A stretch of DNA of 63,913 nt from JAJTHJ01 sp046316025 (GTDB lineage Bacteria > Pseudomonadota > Gammaproteobacteria > Burkholderiales > Burkholderiaceae_F): contig JBKCXU010000052.1 of assembly GCA_046316025.1 (NCBI GenBank), positions 1 through 63,913 of the forward strand, written 5' to 3'. The translations under genes were made by a program, and so were the position numbers. The notes below the pieces were generated by a model. The model did not search any database. It saw only the letters and a program-made list of their open reading frames with translations, and was not told the origin of the DNA. Positions 19,301-29,700 of this stretch are shown here, in pieces (the stretch's first letter is position 1; the number at the start of each line of letters is the position of its first letter).

Positions 19301-21930
19301 GCCGCCTCGTCCGGTGCCGGCGGCAACGTAATCTCCTCGAAGGCAAACGGCACGTCGGCGTGCACCACCTGGCGCAGTTCGCCGTCGCGCTCCTCGAAGC
19401 CAGTGCGCAGGATTTCGTGACGTGCGCTGATGCGGCGCATCAGGGCTGCGGTCTGCGGCACGTCCACGGTGCCGGCCACCCGCACTACGGCGCTGACGTT
19501 GTAGGCCGTCGAGCCTTCGGTCAGGCATGCCAGCAGCAGCATGCGGCGCTGCGCCCGAGACAACGGATACGAAGCCGCCGCAGGCAGCGGTGTGATTGCC
19601 TCGGCCGCGTCGGCGCTGTCCTCGCCGCCCAGCGCATGGGCAAAATCATGCTGCTCGACCAGCATCCGCACGAAGGCGCCAAACTCGCTCGTGGCCAGCA
19701 CCGCAGTCGGCGGCACCTGCAGGCCGAAGACGGCGTTGACGACGTGCACGATCTTCATGGCGGAGATCGAATCGCCGCCCAACGCATGGAAATCGTCGTC
19801 GGCGGCGATGCGCTCGTAGCCCAGCACCTCGCCCCACAGATGGGCCAGCACGCGCTGCGGCAGCAGCGCCTCGCCGCCGTCGTCGCCCGCGTAGCGGCTG
19901 CGGTCCTGATGCACGCTCTCCAGCAGGGCCATCCGTGTGGGCAGCGCTGCCGGCTCGTCCGCCGCTGCTGTAGTGATCTGGGCGGCAGCGTCCGGTGCCT
20001 TGCTCCAGAACGGACGGCCGTCAAAGGGTTGCGGCGGCAGGTTGACACGGCGCAGGCCGGCAGCCCGCTCGGCCTGGTAGAGCAGGTTCCAGTTGACCGG
20101 CACGCCCGCGACGTAAAGCGCGGCCAGTTCGTCGAGCGCACGCATATCGCCTTCCTGCCCACGCTCGATGGCCGCGTCGCGCCGCCGGCGCTCGGCGCTG
20201 TCGCCCGGCATTGGCACACCGGTCAGGCACAGGTGCAGGCCGTCCTCGCGCTGCACTCCGATGCCGGCCTCACACAGCGCCAGCAGACGCTGCAGCCGCG
20301 CGCGCAGAGTGGCCGTGGTGTCGGCCAGCACGGCAGCCCGCAGCTCATGGTGCTCGCGTCCGACGCCGGCCGTCAGTGCCAAGCCGGCCAGATCCAGCTC
20401 AGGCCGTGCCTCCAAATGGCGCAGCCAGCGGCGCACCGTCTCGGCGAACAGTTCCGGGCTGCGCGCCGACAGCGGCACCAAGCGCTGCGCCGCAGGCGGC
20501 CGCGCAGCGGGCCGGCACGCACTAGCCGGCGCCTCTTCCACCACTAAGTGGCAGTTGGTGCCGCTCAGGCTGAAGGAGCTGACCCCGGCCAAGCGCGGCA
20601 CATCGCCGGCCGGCCAGGGCAGCACCCGGTCATTGACGTAGACCGGGCTGTTGCAAAAGTCGATATGGCGGTTCGGCTCGTCGAAATGGATGCTCGGCGG
20701 GATGCACTCATGCTCCAGGCTGAGCACCACTTTCAACAGGGACGCCAGCCCCGCCACGCCGACGGTATGGCCGATATTCGTCTTGACCGAGCCGACGGCA
20801 CAGAACTGACGGCGTGTGCTGTGACGCTCGAAGGCGCCGATCAGGCCCTTGATCTCGATCGGGTCGCCCAGTGGGGTGCCGGTGCCGTGGGTTTCGATGT
20901 AGCCCAGCGCCTCGGGATCGATGCCTGCGCGTTCCCAGGCCTTGAGCAGCACTTCCTGCTGCGCCTTGGCGTTGGGCGCCGTCAGACCGTTGGAGGCGCC
21001 GTCGTTGTTGAGCGCGATGCCGGTCAGCACGGCATGGATGGGATCGCCGTCGCACAGGGCTTGCGCCAGCGGCTTGATCATCACACCGGCAACTCCCTCG
21101 CCCCAGGCCGTGCCGCTGGCCTTGTGGTCGAAGGCGCGCACCTGAAAGCTGTCGTTCTCGATTTCGCCAACCAAGCCTTTGCCCGGCGCGAAGAAAAGGT
21201 TGGCCGCTGCCACCAGAGCGACCTCGCAGTCGCCGTCGCGCAGTGCCTTGATGGCTTGGTCCAATGCCACCAGACCCGAAGAACAGGCAGTGTCAACCAC
21301 GACGGCCGGCCCCTTGAAGTTGAACAGGTACGACAGGCGGCTGGCCAGCACGGCGGTCCACGAACCCGTAACGGCGTGGAAGTCGACCTCGTCGATGAAA
21401 TTGACGTAGCTGTTGAACAGCCTATGGGTGTGGTCGTTGCCCACGTAGATGCCCACCGGCTTGCCGTACAGCGAGCCGCGGTGGTAGCCGGCATCCTCGA
21501 TGGTCTCGACCAGGGTGTGCAGCATGAGACGCTGGTAGGGATCCAGGTGGCGCGCGACGCGCGGTGGAATCTGGAAGTACTCGTGGTCGAACCCGTCCAC
21601 CGCATCCAGGAAGCCGCCGGCGAACAGCTCGGTGCGGCCATGGTCCAGAGCGGCCAGCTGGGCGCGGCGCGGCTCCGGGAAGGGCCGGATGGAGCTGCGC
21701 CCGGCCAGGAGATTGGCCCAGAACGCGTCCAAGGAGTCGGCCTGGGGGAAATGGCAGGCCATGCCGACGACCGCAACGGCGTCCTGCCCGCGCGCCGGGC
21801 CGGTAGAGGTCAGCGCCTGCAGGAAAGCGGCTGCGCGCTCCTTGTCGAGCTGCTGGGTCCGTGCCTGTTCGATGATGAAGCGCGCGAGGTCCTTGCGGGC
21901 CTCGACGCTTGCCTTCGGCGCAGTGCTCAT
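16393..21930 (-). CDS. Hybrid PKS-NRPS: KS-ACP-C-A-PCP (AT-less)
   Basis: 1845 residues. An N-terminal helical docking-like segment is followed by a KS (about 50-475; DTACSSG near 213, ETHGTGT, KTNIGH, so the Cys-His-His set is complete). About 200 residues with no AT follow, but with a post-AT-type linker (LPPQPF). Then come an ACP (LGGDSIS near 720), a C domain (HHIVTDG near 921), an A domain (FTSGSTGRPKG near 1387, CYGPTETT) and a PCP (LGGDSIK near 1772). The KS must be served in trans, presumably by the discrete AT at 31481-32755. With no KR or DH the ketone should remain. The A-domain pocket reads D-G-P-F-M-G-C-V-F-K by my alignment, nearest to aliphatic (Ile-type) codes; this is weak. 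Its start overlaps the upstream stop by 4 bases. Confidence 0.92.
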   Translation of the reverse strand: MSTAPKASVEARKDLARFIIEQARTQQLDKERAAAFLQALTSTGPARGQDAVAVVGMACHFPQADSLDAFWANLLAGRSSIRPFPEPRRAQLAALDHGRTELFAGGFLDAVDGFDHEYFQIPPRVARHLDPYQRLMLHTLVETIEDAGYHRGSLYGKPVGIYVGNDHTHRLFNSYVNFIDEVDFHAVTGSWTAVLASRLSYLFNFKGPAVVVDTACSSGLVALDQAIKALRDGDCEVALVAAANLFFAPGKGLVGEIENDSFQVRAFDHKASGTAWGEGVAGVMIKPLAQALCDGDPIHAVLTGIALNNDGASNGLTAPNAKAQQEVLLKAWERAGIDPEALGYIETHGTGTPLGDPIEIKGLIGAFERHSTRRQFCAVGSVKTNIGHTVGVAGLASLLKVVLSLEHECIPPSIHFDEPNRHIDFCNSPVYVNDRVLPWPAGDVPRLAGVSSFSLSGTNCHLVVEEAPASACRPAARPPAAQRLVPLSARSPELFAETVRRWLRHLEARPELDLAGLALTAGVGREHHELRAAVLADTTATLRARLQRLLALCEAGIGVQREDGLHLCLTGVPMPGDSAERRRRDAAIERGQEGDMRALDELAALYVAGVPVNWNLLYQAERAAGLRRVNLPPQPFDGRPFWSKAPDAAAQITTAAADEPAALPTRMALLESVHQDRSRYAGDDGGEALLPQRVLAHLWGEVLGYERIAADDDFHALGGDSISAMKIVHVVNAVFGLQVPPTAVLATSEFGAFVRMLVEQHDFAHALGGEDSADAAEAITPLPAAASYPLSRAQRRMLLLACLTEGSTAYNVSAVVRVAGTVDVPQTAALMRRISARHEILRTGFEERDGELRQVVHADVPFAFEEITLPPAPDEAAELDRLHEAVRRFIRPFDLTQPPLLRMAVLHGSAGRDYLAIDMHHIVTDGSSMGVLVGEFAQLSAGASLAPLPFQYKDFAAWQNRRFDAGALAGQAAFWRSRFEDEVPALTLPTDYPRPAFQDYRGAKAHFQIPAELSERLRALARARGTTLYILLLAAFKVLLYKLGGGRDIVVGSPVSGRSHPALQGLIGMLVNTLALRDRIEPQDSFADFLARVRSNTLEALQHQDYPYEELVEQLSLPRNAGRNPLFDVCFSLQNEDIGVAGVEMVPLQGGSAKFDMTVMMRDTDAGLVIDWEYALALFKPTTVERFGVRFVRVLAAVSAEPERALCDLSLLDAAERAQLDAYNDTATAYGGELGIPALFAAQVRARPEAAAVQLGERILTYAALEREANRLANVLAAQGVRRGDRVALLHDRSIEQVVAILAVLKTGAAYVPLDIDNPPQRLTDILADAAPRLLLCGPLPPDATLPDCPGLPMLCQAEIGLSGGSDRPPEVTVNGDDLAYVMFTSGSTGRPKGTLIRHKSVIRVVRRTHYLDLGPWDRCLMISNYAFDGSIPDLFGALLNGGRVVLLSRQEVIDPERLGRVLAEQQISSTFITTALFNALVDWSVESLTSLRYLMVGGETASLRHMAQALAVLGPGKLIHCYGPTETTVFAVTAAVERVDPALGAVPIGRPISNTRVYVLDEDGQRVPHGVVGELYIGGDGVALGYLNRQELTAERFVPDPYAAGQTLYRTGDLVKWLDDGALLFIGRRDHQVKIRGFRIELGEIEVAIACHPAVKTCLVTADPDASGQRLLCAYVVPAAAPTPELEAQLRSFLATRVPDYMVPTVFMLLPAFVLNASGKIDRRTLPAPQRVQANAAAPRDEREMTLVQVWSEVLQLPAQSIHDNFFALGGDSIKAIQIVARLRAAGWRTEVALLFQHQTIAELAPHLQTGAALAAGEAAHAAAPAVAIDEQERDRILADLDIG

Positions 21931-24900
21931 TGGATGCGGTCCAGAAGGGCGTCGAGCGCGCCATCGCTTTCCAACGCGCCGTCGAGCATGACTTCCCACT
22001 TCGGCTCATCGGCCGTCGGCGCGGCCGCGGACTTGTGCCGCTCCTGCTTCTCGTCGATGTAGGCAGCCATGTCGTCGATCGACGGATAAGAGAACACATC
22101 GGAAATGTCGACCACGCGGGGAAACTGCGAATCGATCAGCTTGAGCAGATGCGTGGCGATGATGGAGTTGCCGCCCATGTCGTAGAAGCTGGTGTAGACG
22201 TCGATCTCGGCCAGCCCCAGCACGGCCGCGTAGATCTTGACCAGCACGATCTCGGTAGGCGTCAGGTCCTCAGCATTCTTGCCGCGGATGTCGATCTCGA
22301 TGTCGGGGCCGTCCTCAGTGGCGGTACCGGCTGCCGTCCTGGGCAGGCGGCGCCGCAGCTCCGGTGCCAGCACGAAGGGCAACTGCGTCTGCACCGCCGC
22401 CATGGCGGCGGGCTGCACGGCCGAAGGCAGTATCTGCACCGGGGCGTGAGCCAGCACCCGCTGCAGCCGGGCAAGGGCGTCGTCCGGCCCGAGCGCGAGA
22501 AAGGGCGTTTCCTCCTCGCTTATGGCGTGCCCGGCCGCCATGCCCACGTCCTTCCAGCTCGGCCAGTTCAGACTGATGAGCCGGCGTCCGTCGCGGCGCG
22601 CCGCCCAGGCCAAGCCGTCCATGAAGGCATTGGCGGCGGCATAGTCGCCCTGGCCCTCGCCGCCCGTGAGCGCGACGATGGAAGAGAACAGCACGAAGCA
22701 GTCCGGCGCGTCGCGCGCGGTGGCAGCGTAGAGATTGCGCAGGCCCTGCATCTTGGGCCGCAGCACGGCGTCGAATCGTTGCGGCTCCTTACGCAGCAGG
22801 AAGCCGTCGCCGGCCACGCCGGCCAAGTGAAACAGCCCGCGCAGCGGACCGTGGGCGGCGCGCGCCTGTGCCAGCAGGTCCTCCACGGCCGCGGCGTCGG
22901 CGATGTCGCAGGCGCGGCAGTCCAGCGCCGCCAGCAGCGGCTCCAGCGCCAGCAGTTCGCGATAGCGGCGTGCCTGTGCGTCCTGCTCTGCGGCCCGCTG
23001 CGCCCACTGCAGGCGCGGCGTCAGTGGCAAGCGCCCGGTCAGCACAACACGCACACGGCCGCGTCGCGCCAAGTCGCGCGCCAGCGCCAAGCCCAGTCCG
23101 CCCAGGCCGCCGGTGATGAGGTAGAAGCCGTCCTCGCGCAGCGTCGGCGCCTCGGCCGCCGCCAGCCGGACGGGCGCAAGCTCGCGCACTAACGTCTGCA
23201 CGCCAGCGTCTTGGGTCCGCACGGCCGTGATGCGACCGGCCGGCGCCGCCAGCAACTCCTGGGCCAGACGCGCGGTCGCTACACCCGGGCCGGCGTCAAG
23301 CAGGCGGCACGGCAGGTTGCGGTACTCCATGCCGATCACGCTGCCCAATGCCTGCGTCGCGGCCCCCAGCGGGTCGAGCGCAGCCTCTCGGCCATCCGCT
23401 TCGTAGGCAGCATACGTCAGCACCGCCAGCCCCCAGGGCAGCGCGGCCTTGGCGGCCAACAGCGCACGGGTGAGCAGGAACAGCGCATCGACACTGAGCT
23501 CACGCCGACGTGCAAAGACCGCCGCGTCGGCCAGTGCCTCCGCCGACCCGGCGCCATCGACCACGAAGACGATGCCGTCCGCATCCTGCAGCGCCCCGCC
23601 AGCCGCCCAGTGCGTGAGGGCTTCCAGTTTGGCCGGCAGCGCTGCCGGCCCGATCTCGACGGCCTGGGCTGCCACGCCCGCTGCGGTGAGTGCCTCAATC
23701 AGCAAGCTGTGGCGGGCGGCATCGGCACCCACCAGCAGCAGCTTGCGGCAGGCGGCCGTTTGCGTGGCGCCCGTCGCAGGCGTCGGCACCCAGCGCGGCA
23801 ACAGGTACTCGCCGTCGGCGCCCGTGTCGGCCGCGCCCGGGCCGGCAAAGCGGGCGACTTTCTTTACCACATAGTCGCTGATGCGTACCAGAACTTGGCC
23901 CTGCGCATCGCACAGCACGATGTCGTAACTCAGCGTCTCGTCGGAACCCTTGCGCCGCTTAGACACGACGTGGCTGTAGATCTCGGTGGCTAGCGGCGCA
24001 TAAAAACGGAAGGACTTGTAGCTGAAAGGCAGGTAGGTCGCGCCGGTGCTCTGACTGATCAGGTTGACGGCATTGTCCAGCACCGCGGGGTGCAGTTTGT
24101 AGACGGCCATCTCGTGCGCCAGCGAGGCGGGCAGCGCCAAGCGCGCCAGCGCGTCCTCGCCGATGCGCCAAGCCGAGCGGATGGCGTCCCAATGCGGGCC
24201 GAACTGAAAGACGCCGGTGTCGGTCTCGGCCACGAAGTGCTCGATGGTCTCGGTGGCCCGGCGCTTGAGCGCCTCGATGTCCACCCGCTCTTGCACCGGT
24301 GCGCACGCCGCCAGCCGCCCCTCGACGTGGCGCTGCCACTCGGCGCCAGGCTCGGCGCTCAGGCTCTCGATATCGAATCGCAGCGCCTCGCCGTCGGCAA
24401 GAAGGCGCAGGCGTACCTGCCGTGTCTTTTCCGGCTCGACCATCATCGGCACCAGGAAGTACACGTCGCACAGCTCCCCGCTGTGCCAGCCCGTCGCCTG
24501 CTCGGCCGCCACTCGCACCATCTCCAGGTAGGTGGTACCCGGCACCACGCAGCGGCCCTCGATCCGGTGATCGGCCAGCACCCATTGGGCGTCCACGCTG
24601 AACATGGACTCGAAGATCGTTTCCTGCGCGCTGCGGCCGGCCAGGCGCTGCACCAGCGGATGCAGCTGCTGGACCGGGCTTACCCGGGTGATCTTGGGGT
24701 CGGCCCAGACGCGCACGCGCTGGAAGGGATAGGGCGGCAAGGCCACGCGGCGGCGCGCCTCGCCCCGGTGCCAGCGCGCCCAGTCCGGCTCGGCGCCGGC
24801 CACGTACAGCCGGGCCAGCTGGTCCAAGGTAGCGGCGGCTTGTTTGCCGGCCACCAGAGCGGCAGCACGCTCCGTCAGCTGTTTTTTGTCCTTGTCGGTG

Positions 24901-26681
24901 AGTTCGCCAGCCGCCAGTTCGCGCTTCTTGTCGCTCACCACGACATGGCTGCTGTAGTGCATCCGGTCGTGACTCGTCTGGCCGCTGATGACGGCTGGCG
25001 CAGCCGCCAAGGCGGTGAGCAGCTGTTCGGCACTGTCCGCGACGAAGGCCAAGCGATGCGCGTAGTGGCCGCGTCCCACATTGAGCGTGTAGCAGACGTC
25101 GGCAAAGTCGGCTGGCTCGCGCTGCAGGTGCCGACGCAGCCGCTCAACGTACTCCAGCAGCACGGCCCGGGTCTGGGCCGAGAGCGTGAAGAGGTAGCTG
25201 TCGGCGCCGTGCGGCAGCGGCTGTACCAGCGGCGCCTCCTCCACCACCATATGGCAGTTGGTGTGGCTGAAGCCGAAGGAGCTGAGCGCGGCGCGCCGCG
25301 GCCCGTCTTCTGCCGCCCACGGACGCAGCGTGTCGCTCACGTACAGCGGGCTGCCCAGGAAGTTGATGTAGGGGTTGGGCTGGCCGAAGTTGATGGTGGG
25401 CGCGAGTTCGCGGTGCTCAAGCGACTTCACCACCTTAAACAGCGAGGCCACGCCGGAGGCCGCGACCAAGTGGCCCATATTGGTCTTGAGCGAACCGATG
25501 GCGCAGAACTGGCGGCGCCGGGTGTAGCGGCGAAACGCCGCGGACAGACCCTTGAACTCGATGGGGTCGCCCAGCACCGTACCGGTGCCGTGCGCCTCCA
25601 CATAACTCAGGGTCGCCGGGTCGATACCGGCCTTCTGCCAGGCACGCACGATCACCTCTTGCTGCGACTCGGCATCAGGCGCGGTCAGGCCGCTGGAAGC
25701 GCCGTCGTTGTTGATGGCGCTGCCCAGGATGACGGCGTGGATGGGGTCGCGGTCGGCAATGGCGCGCGACAGGCGCTTGAGCATCACCATGGCCACGCCC
25801 TCGCCCCACACGGTGCCATTGGCCCGCGCATCGAAGGTCCGGATCACGCTATCGCGGGACTCGACGGCATCCATGGCCATGCTGCCCTGGTAGCCGCGGC
25901 CGAACTCGCCGGTCACCGACAGGTTGATGCCGCCGGCCAGGGCCTGATCGCAGTCGCCGTTGAGGATGGCCTGCGCCGCCATGTGCACCGACACCAAGCC
26001 GGCCGAGCAGGCCGTGTCGACCAGCATGCAGGGACCGCTGAAATCGAATAGGTAAGAGATGCGGCTGGCCATCACGCTCTCCCACGAGCCGGTCAGCTGC
26101 ATGGGGTGGCTGACCGTGCAGTAGCGGTAGAGCGAGTAGTTCGTGCCTTCCTTGCCGATAAAAACGCCGGTGTTGCTGCCGAACAGGCTGCGCCCGCCGT
26201 AGCCGGCGTCCTCCATCGCCTCCCAGCTCACCTCCAGCGCGGCGCGCTGGTGCGGATCCATGAAGGTGGCCTCGGCCGGCGGAATGCCGAAGAAGCGAGC
26301 GTCGAACTTGTCGATCTCCTCCATGTAGCCCGCCGGCGCATGGGCTCGCTCCACGTGCTCGGCCGGGATGGTGGTGCCGATCAGAAACTCGGTGTAGCTC
26401 GGATTGCGCAGGATGTGGTCGAAGTCCTTCGTGCGCGCTGCCGGAAAATCACCGATGCAGTTGACGCCGTTGCGCAGCAGTTGCCAGAACTCTTCAGCAT
26501 TGCGCGCACGCGGAAAGCGCCCAGCCATGCCGATGATGGCGATGGGCTCGTCCACACGCGCCGCGGCGTCGAGACCGGTCCGCCCTGCAGCGGCGAGTTC
26601 CAGCAGCATGTTCTTGGCGTCGTCCTGCGACAAGGCGCGCTTGGCCACCTGCTCGAGAATGTATTTCTTGATCGATGACAT
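21927..26681 (-). CDS. Trans-AT PKS module KS-DH-KR-ACP
   Basis: 1584 residues. Domains: KS about 45-480 (DTACSAG near 223, EAHGTGT, KTNMGH); an AT-less linker about 490-660 ending in LPPYPF; DH about 675-950 (DHRIEGRCVVPG near 706, so HxxxGxxxxP is intact; the second motif reads HPAVLDNAVN near 865, with Asn where Gln or His is usual); KR about 1000-1420 (TGGLGGLG near 1190, catalytic Tyr in DYAAAN near 1349); ACP (MGGNSII near 1504). The last 40 residues are charged and helical and may dock onto the next protein, whose gene overlaps by 4 bases. The module should add two carbons and reduce, and probably dehydrate, the ketone. The KR has an Asp in AGDGFL, as B-type reductases often do; stereochemistry from this is tentative. 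Confidence 0.92.
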   Translation of the reverse strand: MSSIKKYILEQVAKRALSQDDAKNMLLELAAAGRTGLDAAARVDEPIAIIGMAGRFPRARNAEEFWQLLRNGVNCIGDFPAARTKDFDHILRNPSYTEFLIGTTIPAEHVERAHAPAGYMEEIDKFDARFFGIPPAEATFMDPHQRAALEVSWEAMEDAGYGGRSLFGSNTGVFIGKEGTNYSLYRYCTVSHPMQLTGSWESVMASRISYLFDFSGPCMLVDTACSAGLVSVHMAAQAILNGDCDQALAGGINLSVTGEFGRGYQGSMAMDAVESRDSVIRTFDARANGTVWGEGVAMVMLKRLSRAIADRDPIHAVILGSAINNDGASSGLTAPDAESQQEVIVRAWQKAGIDPATLSYVEAHGTGTVLGDPIEFKGLSAAFRRYTRRRQFCAIGSLKTNMGHLVAASGVASLFKVVKSLEHRELAPTINFGQPNPYINFLGSPLYVSDTLRPWAAEDGPRRAALSSFGFSHTNCHMVVEEAPLVQPLPHGADSYLFTLSAQTRAVLLEYVERLRRHLQREPADFADVCYTLNVGRGHYAHRLAFVADSAEQLLTALAAAPAVISGQTSHDRMHYSSHVVVSDKKRELAAGELTDKDKKQLTERAAALVAGKQAAATLDQLARLYVAGAEPDWARWHRGEARRRVALPPYPFQRVRVWADPKITRVSPVQQLHPLVQRLAGRSAQETIFESMFSVDAQWVLADHRIEGRCVVPGTTYLEMVRVAAEQATGWHSGELCDVYFLVPMMVEPEKTRQVRLRLLADGEALRFDIESLSAEPGAEWQRHVEGRLAACAPVQERVDIEALKRRATETIEHFVAETDTGVFQFGPHWDAIRSAWRIGEDALARLALPASLAHEMAVYKLHPAVLDNAVNLISQSTGATYLPFSYKSFRFYAPLATEIYSHVVSKRRKGSDETLSYDIVLCDAQGQVLVRISDYVVKKVARFAGPGAADTGADGEYLLPRWVPTPATGATQTAACRKLLLVGADAARHSLLIEALTAAGVAAQAVEIGPAALPAKLEALTHWAAGGALQDADGIVFVVDGAGSAEALADAAVFARRRELSVDALFLLTRALLAAKAALPWGLAVLTYAAYEADGREAALDPLGAATQALGSVIGMEYRNLPCRLLDAGPGVATARLAQELLAAPAGRITAVRTQDAGVQTLVRELAPVRLAAAEAPTLREDGFYLITGGLGGLGLALARDLARRGRVRVVLTGRLPLTPRLQWAQRAAEQDAQARRYRELLALEPLLAALDCRACDIADAAAVEDLLAQARAAHGPLRGLFHLAGVAGDGFLLRKEPQRFDAVLRPKMQGLRNLYAATARDAPDCFVLFSSIVALTGGEGQGDYAAANAFMDGLAWAARRDGRRLISLNWPSWKDVGMAAGHAISEEETPFLALGPDDALARLQRVLAHAPVQILPSAVQPAAMAAVQTQLPFVLAPELRRRLPRTAAGTATEDGPDIEIDIRGKNAEDLTPTEIVLVKIYAAVLGLAEIDVYTSFYDMGGNSIIATHLLKLIDSQFPRVVDISDVFSYPSIDDMAAYIDEKQERHKSAAAPTADEPKWEVMLDGALESDGALDALLDRIQ

Positions 26682-26741
26682 GGCCGTCGCTCCGCTCTGT
26701 CGTATCGGTATTGCACAGGAGCCGTTATGCCGCGCGCCGCC

Positions 26742-29700
26742 TCAGCTCGCCAGCAGCGACTGCGCTTCCTCCGGACTGATGCTGCCCTCGGACAGCCGGA
26801 CCAGTACGGCCGCGAGCTCGTCCTCCTGTCCACCCGCGCCGTCCGCCGCAGGCGCGGCGCGACCGAGCGCCTTGCGGATGAAGTCCGACTGTTCACGCAC
26901 CGTCGTGCAGGTGAAGAGGTCCACGATGTCCATAACACCGGGATACAGCTTTTCGTACTCGCCATGCAGCTGGGTCGTCAGGATGGAGTTGCCGCCGTGG
27001 TCGGCGAAGGCGTCGTCCGCGTGGAACTCCGTGAGGCCCAGAATCCGGCTCCAAGCGCCGGCGACGGTGCGCACGATGTCGTCCGACGCCCCAATGCCCT
27101 TGAGCACCACTTCCGCCTCGGCGCTGCGCGCGGCCGCGCCCGTGCGCTGCGAGCGGCGCAGCCGTGCGTGCGTGACCTCGGGCAGTTCGATGCCCAGTGC
27201 CTCGACGGCCTGCAACCCGCCGTGTTCGTTGAGCGCGCTCAGCACCACGACCGGGGGCAACTGCCCAGCGTCGCACAGCACGCGCTCGATCAGCGGCAGG
27301 GCATCGGCCGGCGCGATTGGAACGAAGAACTCCTGCTCGTCCACCGCGCCGTACTCCACGGCGATGCCCACCTCGCGCCAAGCCGGCCAACACACCGACA
27401 CGGCCGGCAGGCCGAGTTGGCGGCGGCGCCAGGCGAGCGCATCGAGATAGGCGTTGCCCGCAGTGTAGTCGCTCTGCCCGGCGCTGCGCAGCACCGTGGC
27501 CACGGAGGAGTACATGACGAAGAACTGAAGGGGATCGTTCAGGGTCAGCTCGTGCAGCAGGCGCGCGCCTTCGATCTTGGGCGCGACCACGCGCTCGGCG
27601 GTTTCGCGGCTTTTGCCGTGCAGGAAGCCCGTACCGGCGCGGCCGGCCGCATGCACTACGCCGTGAATGGCGCCGTGCTCGCGCCGCAGCTCGTCCAGCA
27701 GCGCGGTCATTTGCGCGGCGTCGGCCACATCGGCGGCGCGGTAGAGCAGCTGCGCGCCCTGTGCCTGCAGCGCGTGCAGGCGGCGCAGTGCATGGCGCAG
27801 CTTCGCTGGCGTGGCGGCGTCGGCCGCCAGTGCTTCCCATTGGGCTTGCGGCGGCAGGGGGGTCGAGCTCACCAGCGCTAACGTGACCGGGCCGCGCGCG
27901 ACCAGCCGGCCCGCCAGTTCCAGCCCAAGCGCGCCCAAGCCGCCGGTGATGATGTAGATGCCGCCGGCTCGCGGCTCGAAGCGCGCCTCGAGCAGCGGAG
28001 CCAGTGTTTCCAGCCGTTCCCGGTGGCGCACCCCGCCGCGCCAGACCGACAGGTCGCCCTGGGCCAGCGCCTCAACGGTAGCCAGTTCCTGCAACAGCGC
28101 CGCGGCCTCCGGGGCGGCATCGCTGTCCACGACACGCCAGCGCTGCTGCGGATACTCCAGCCGCGCGATGCGCGCCAGCGCGGCCAGCGCCGCAGCGCCC
28201 GGCTCCACCGGCAGCGCCTGACCCGGCACGGCAAAGGCGCCCCGTGTAAGCAGCAGCAACCCCCCCTGCATGCGCAGGCGGCGGGCCGCGATGGCACGCA
28301 CGAAATCGGCCAGCGCGTGCAGTTCGGCGGTCACCGCCGCGGGGGCGCTGGCGGTCAGGTAGATCACCCCACCCAGGCGCGCACTGTCGAACGGCGCGAG
28401 CAGCAAAGACGGTTCCGCCGCAGGCGTACGCACCACTTCATGCACTTGAGCACCGGCTGCGCGCATCGCAGCGGCCAGCGCCGCCACTGCCGGCGTGTCG
28501 GGGCCAAGGACGAGTACGGGCGCGTTGATCGAGACGTGCGCCGCGGCCGCAGCGGCGGGCGCCGGCACTAGGCTGAGGGCGTGGGCCCGGGCCGTCTCGC
28601 CCCAAGCCAGCGCATCCTCGCCCACGCGCTTGACGGCATAGTCGCTCGCGCGCACGCAGACCGTGCCGTCCGCGGCGATGAGTTCGATGTCGAAGCGGCA
28701 GATCTCGGCCGACGCGTCCGGCTTGCGGTGCAAGCTGGCGTAGAAGTCCGGCGGCAGCGAACGGAACACGTCGAGCCGCTTGTAGGCAAACGGCAGGTAC
28801 AGCGCGCCCCCGCCGGACAGGTGGTTGGCCGCGTTCACCGCCGTGTCCAGCAGCGCCGGGTGGCAGTGGTAGCGCTGCGCCTCGCCGGCGTAGCGCTCGG
28901 GCAGGCGCAGATGCACCAGCAGGGCATCGTGCGTCGTGCTGGCCCAGGCCTGATGCACCGACCGGTTCCAGCGGTCACCGATCTCCAGTCCGCGGCTCGC
29001 ATCCTCCTGGAGGCTGTAGCTGACGGCCTCGGTCCGCAAGGCGCGCAGCGCGGCCAAGTCCTGCCGGACCGGTCCGGCGGCTGCGGCTGAGCGCAGCAGC
29101 GCCTCGGCATGCAGATTCCAGTCGTCATGGCCCTCGATCTGGCTGACCGCGCGCACCTGCCAGCTCTTGCCGTCCTCGCCGGCTGCCAACGTTATATGCA
29201 CCGTGGCGTACTGGTGCGCGGCCAACGCTAGCGGACGCAGGAACACCAGCTGTTCCAGTTGCACCTGGGCGGCTGCGCCCTCGCGCATCTGCGCAGCCAC
29301 CTCCAGCATCATTTCGATGAAGCCCGTGCCGGGCAGAACAAAATGGCCTCGCACTTTGTGCTCGGCCAGTTCCCAATGGATGTCCACGCTCAGCGTCGCC
29401 TCGTATACGCGCAGGCCCCGGCTGACAAGGACGCAGCGGTCCAGCAGCGGATGGCTTATCTGCTTGGCCGCGCCGCGGCGCGCCAGCCGTTCCCCGGATT
29501 CGGTGGTGACAACCCAGCAGCGCGTGCGGGCAAACGGGTACGTGGGCAGCGGAATGCGGCGCGCACTGCCGGGTGGGTAGCACGCGTCCCAAGGCAGATC
29601 GGCGCCGCGCACATAGAGTTGTGCGGCCTCGCGCCAGAACGTCGCGGGTTTGTGCGACGGTCCAGTATCCGCGGCGGCCTGCTCGTCCAGCGCACGCAGG

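Noticed and set aside
20548..22062. 504-codon plus-strand frame inside the KS-ACP-C-A-PCP gene
   Set aside because: Antisense shadow of conserved KS sequence; it spans a gene boundary and shows no family features.
24090..26051. 653-codon plus-strand frame inside a PKS gene
   Set aside because: Antisense shadow of KS-DH coding sequence.
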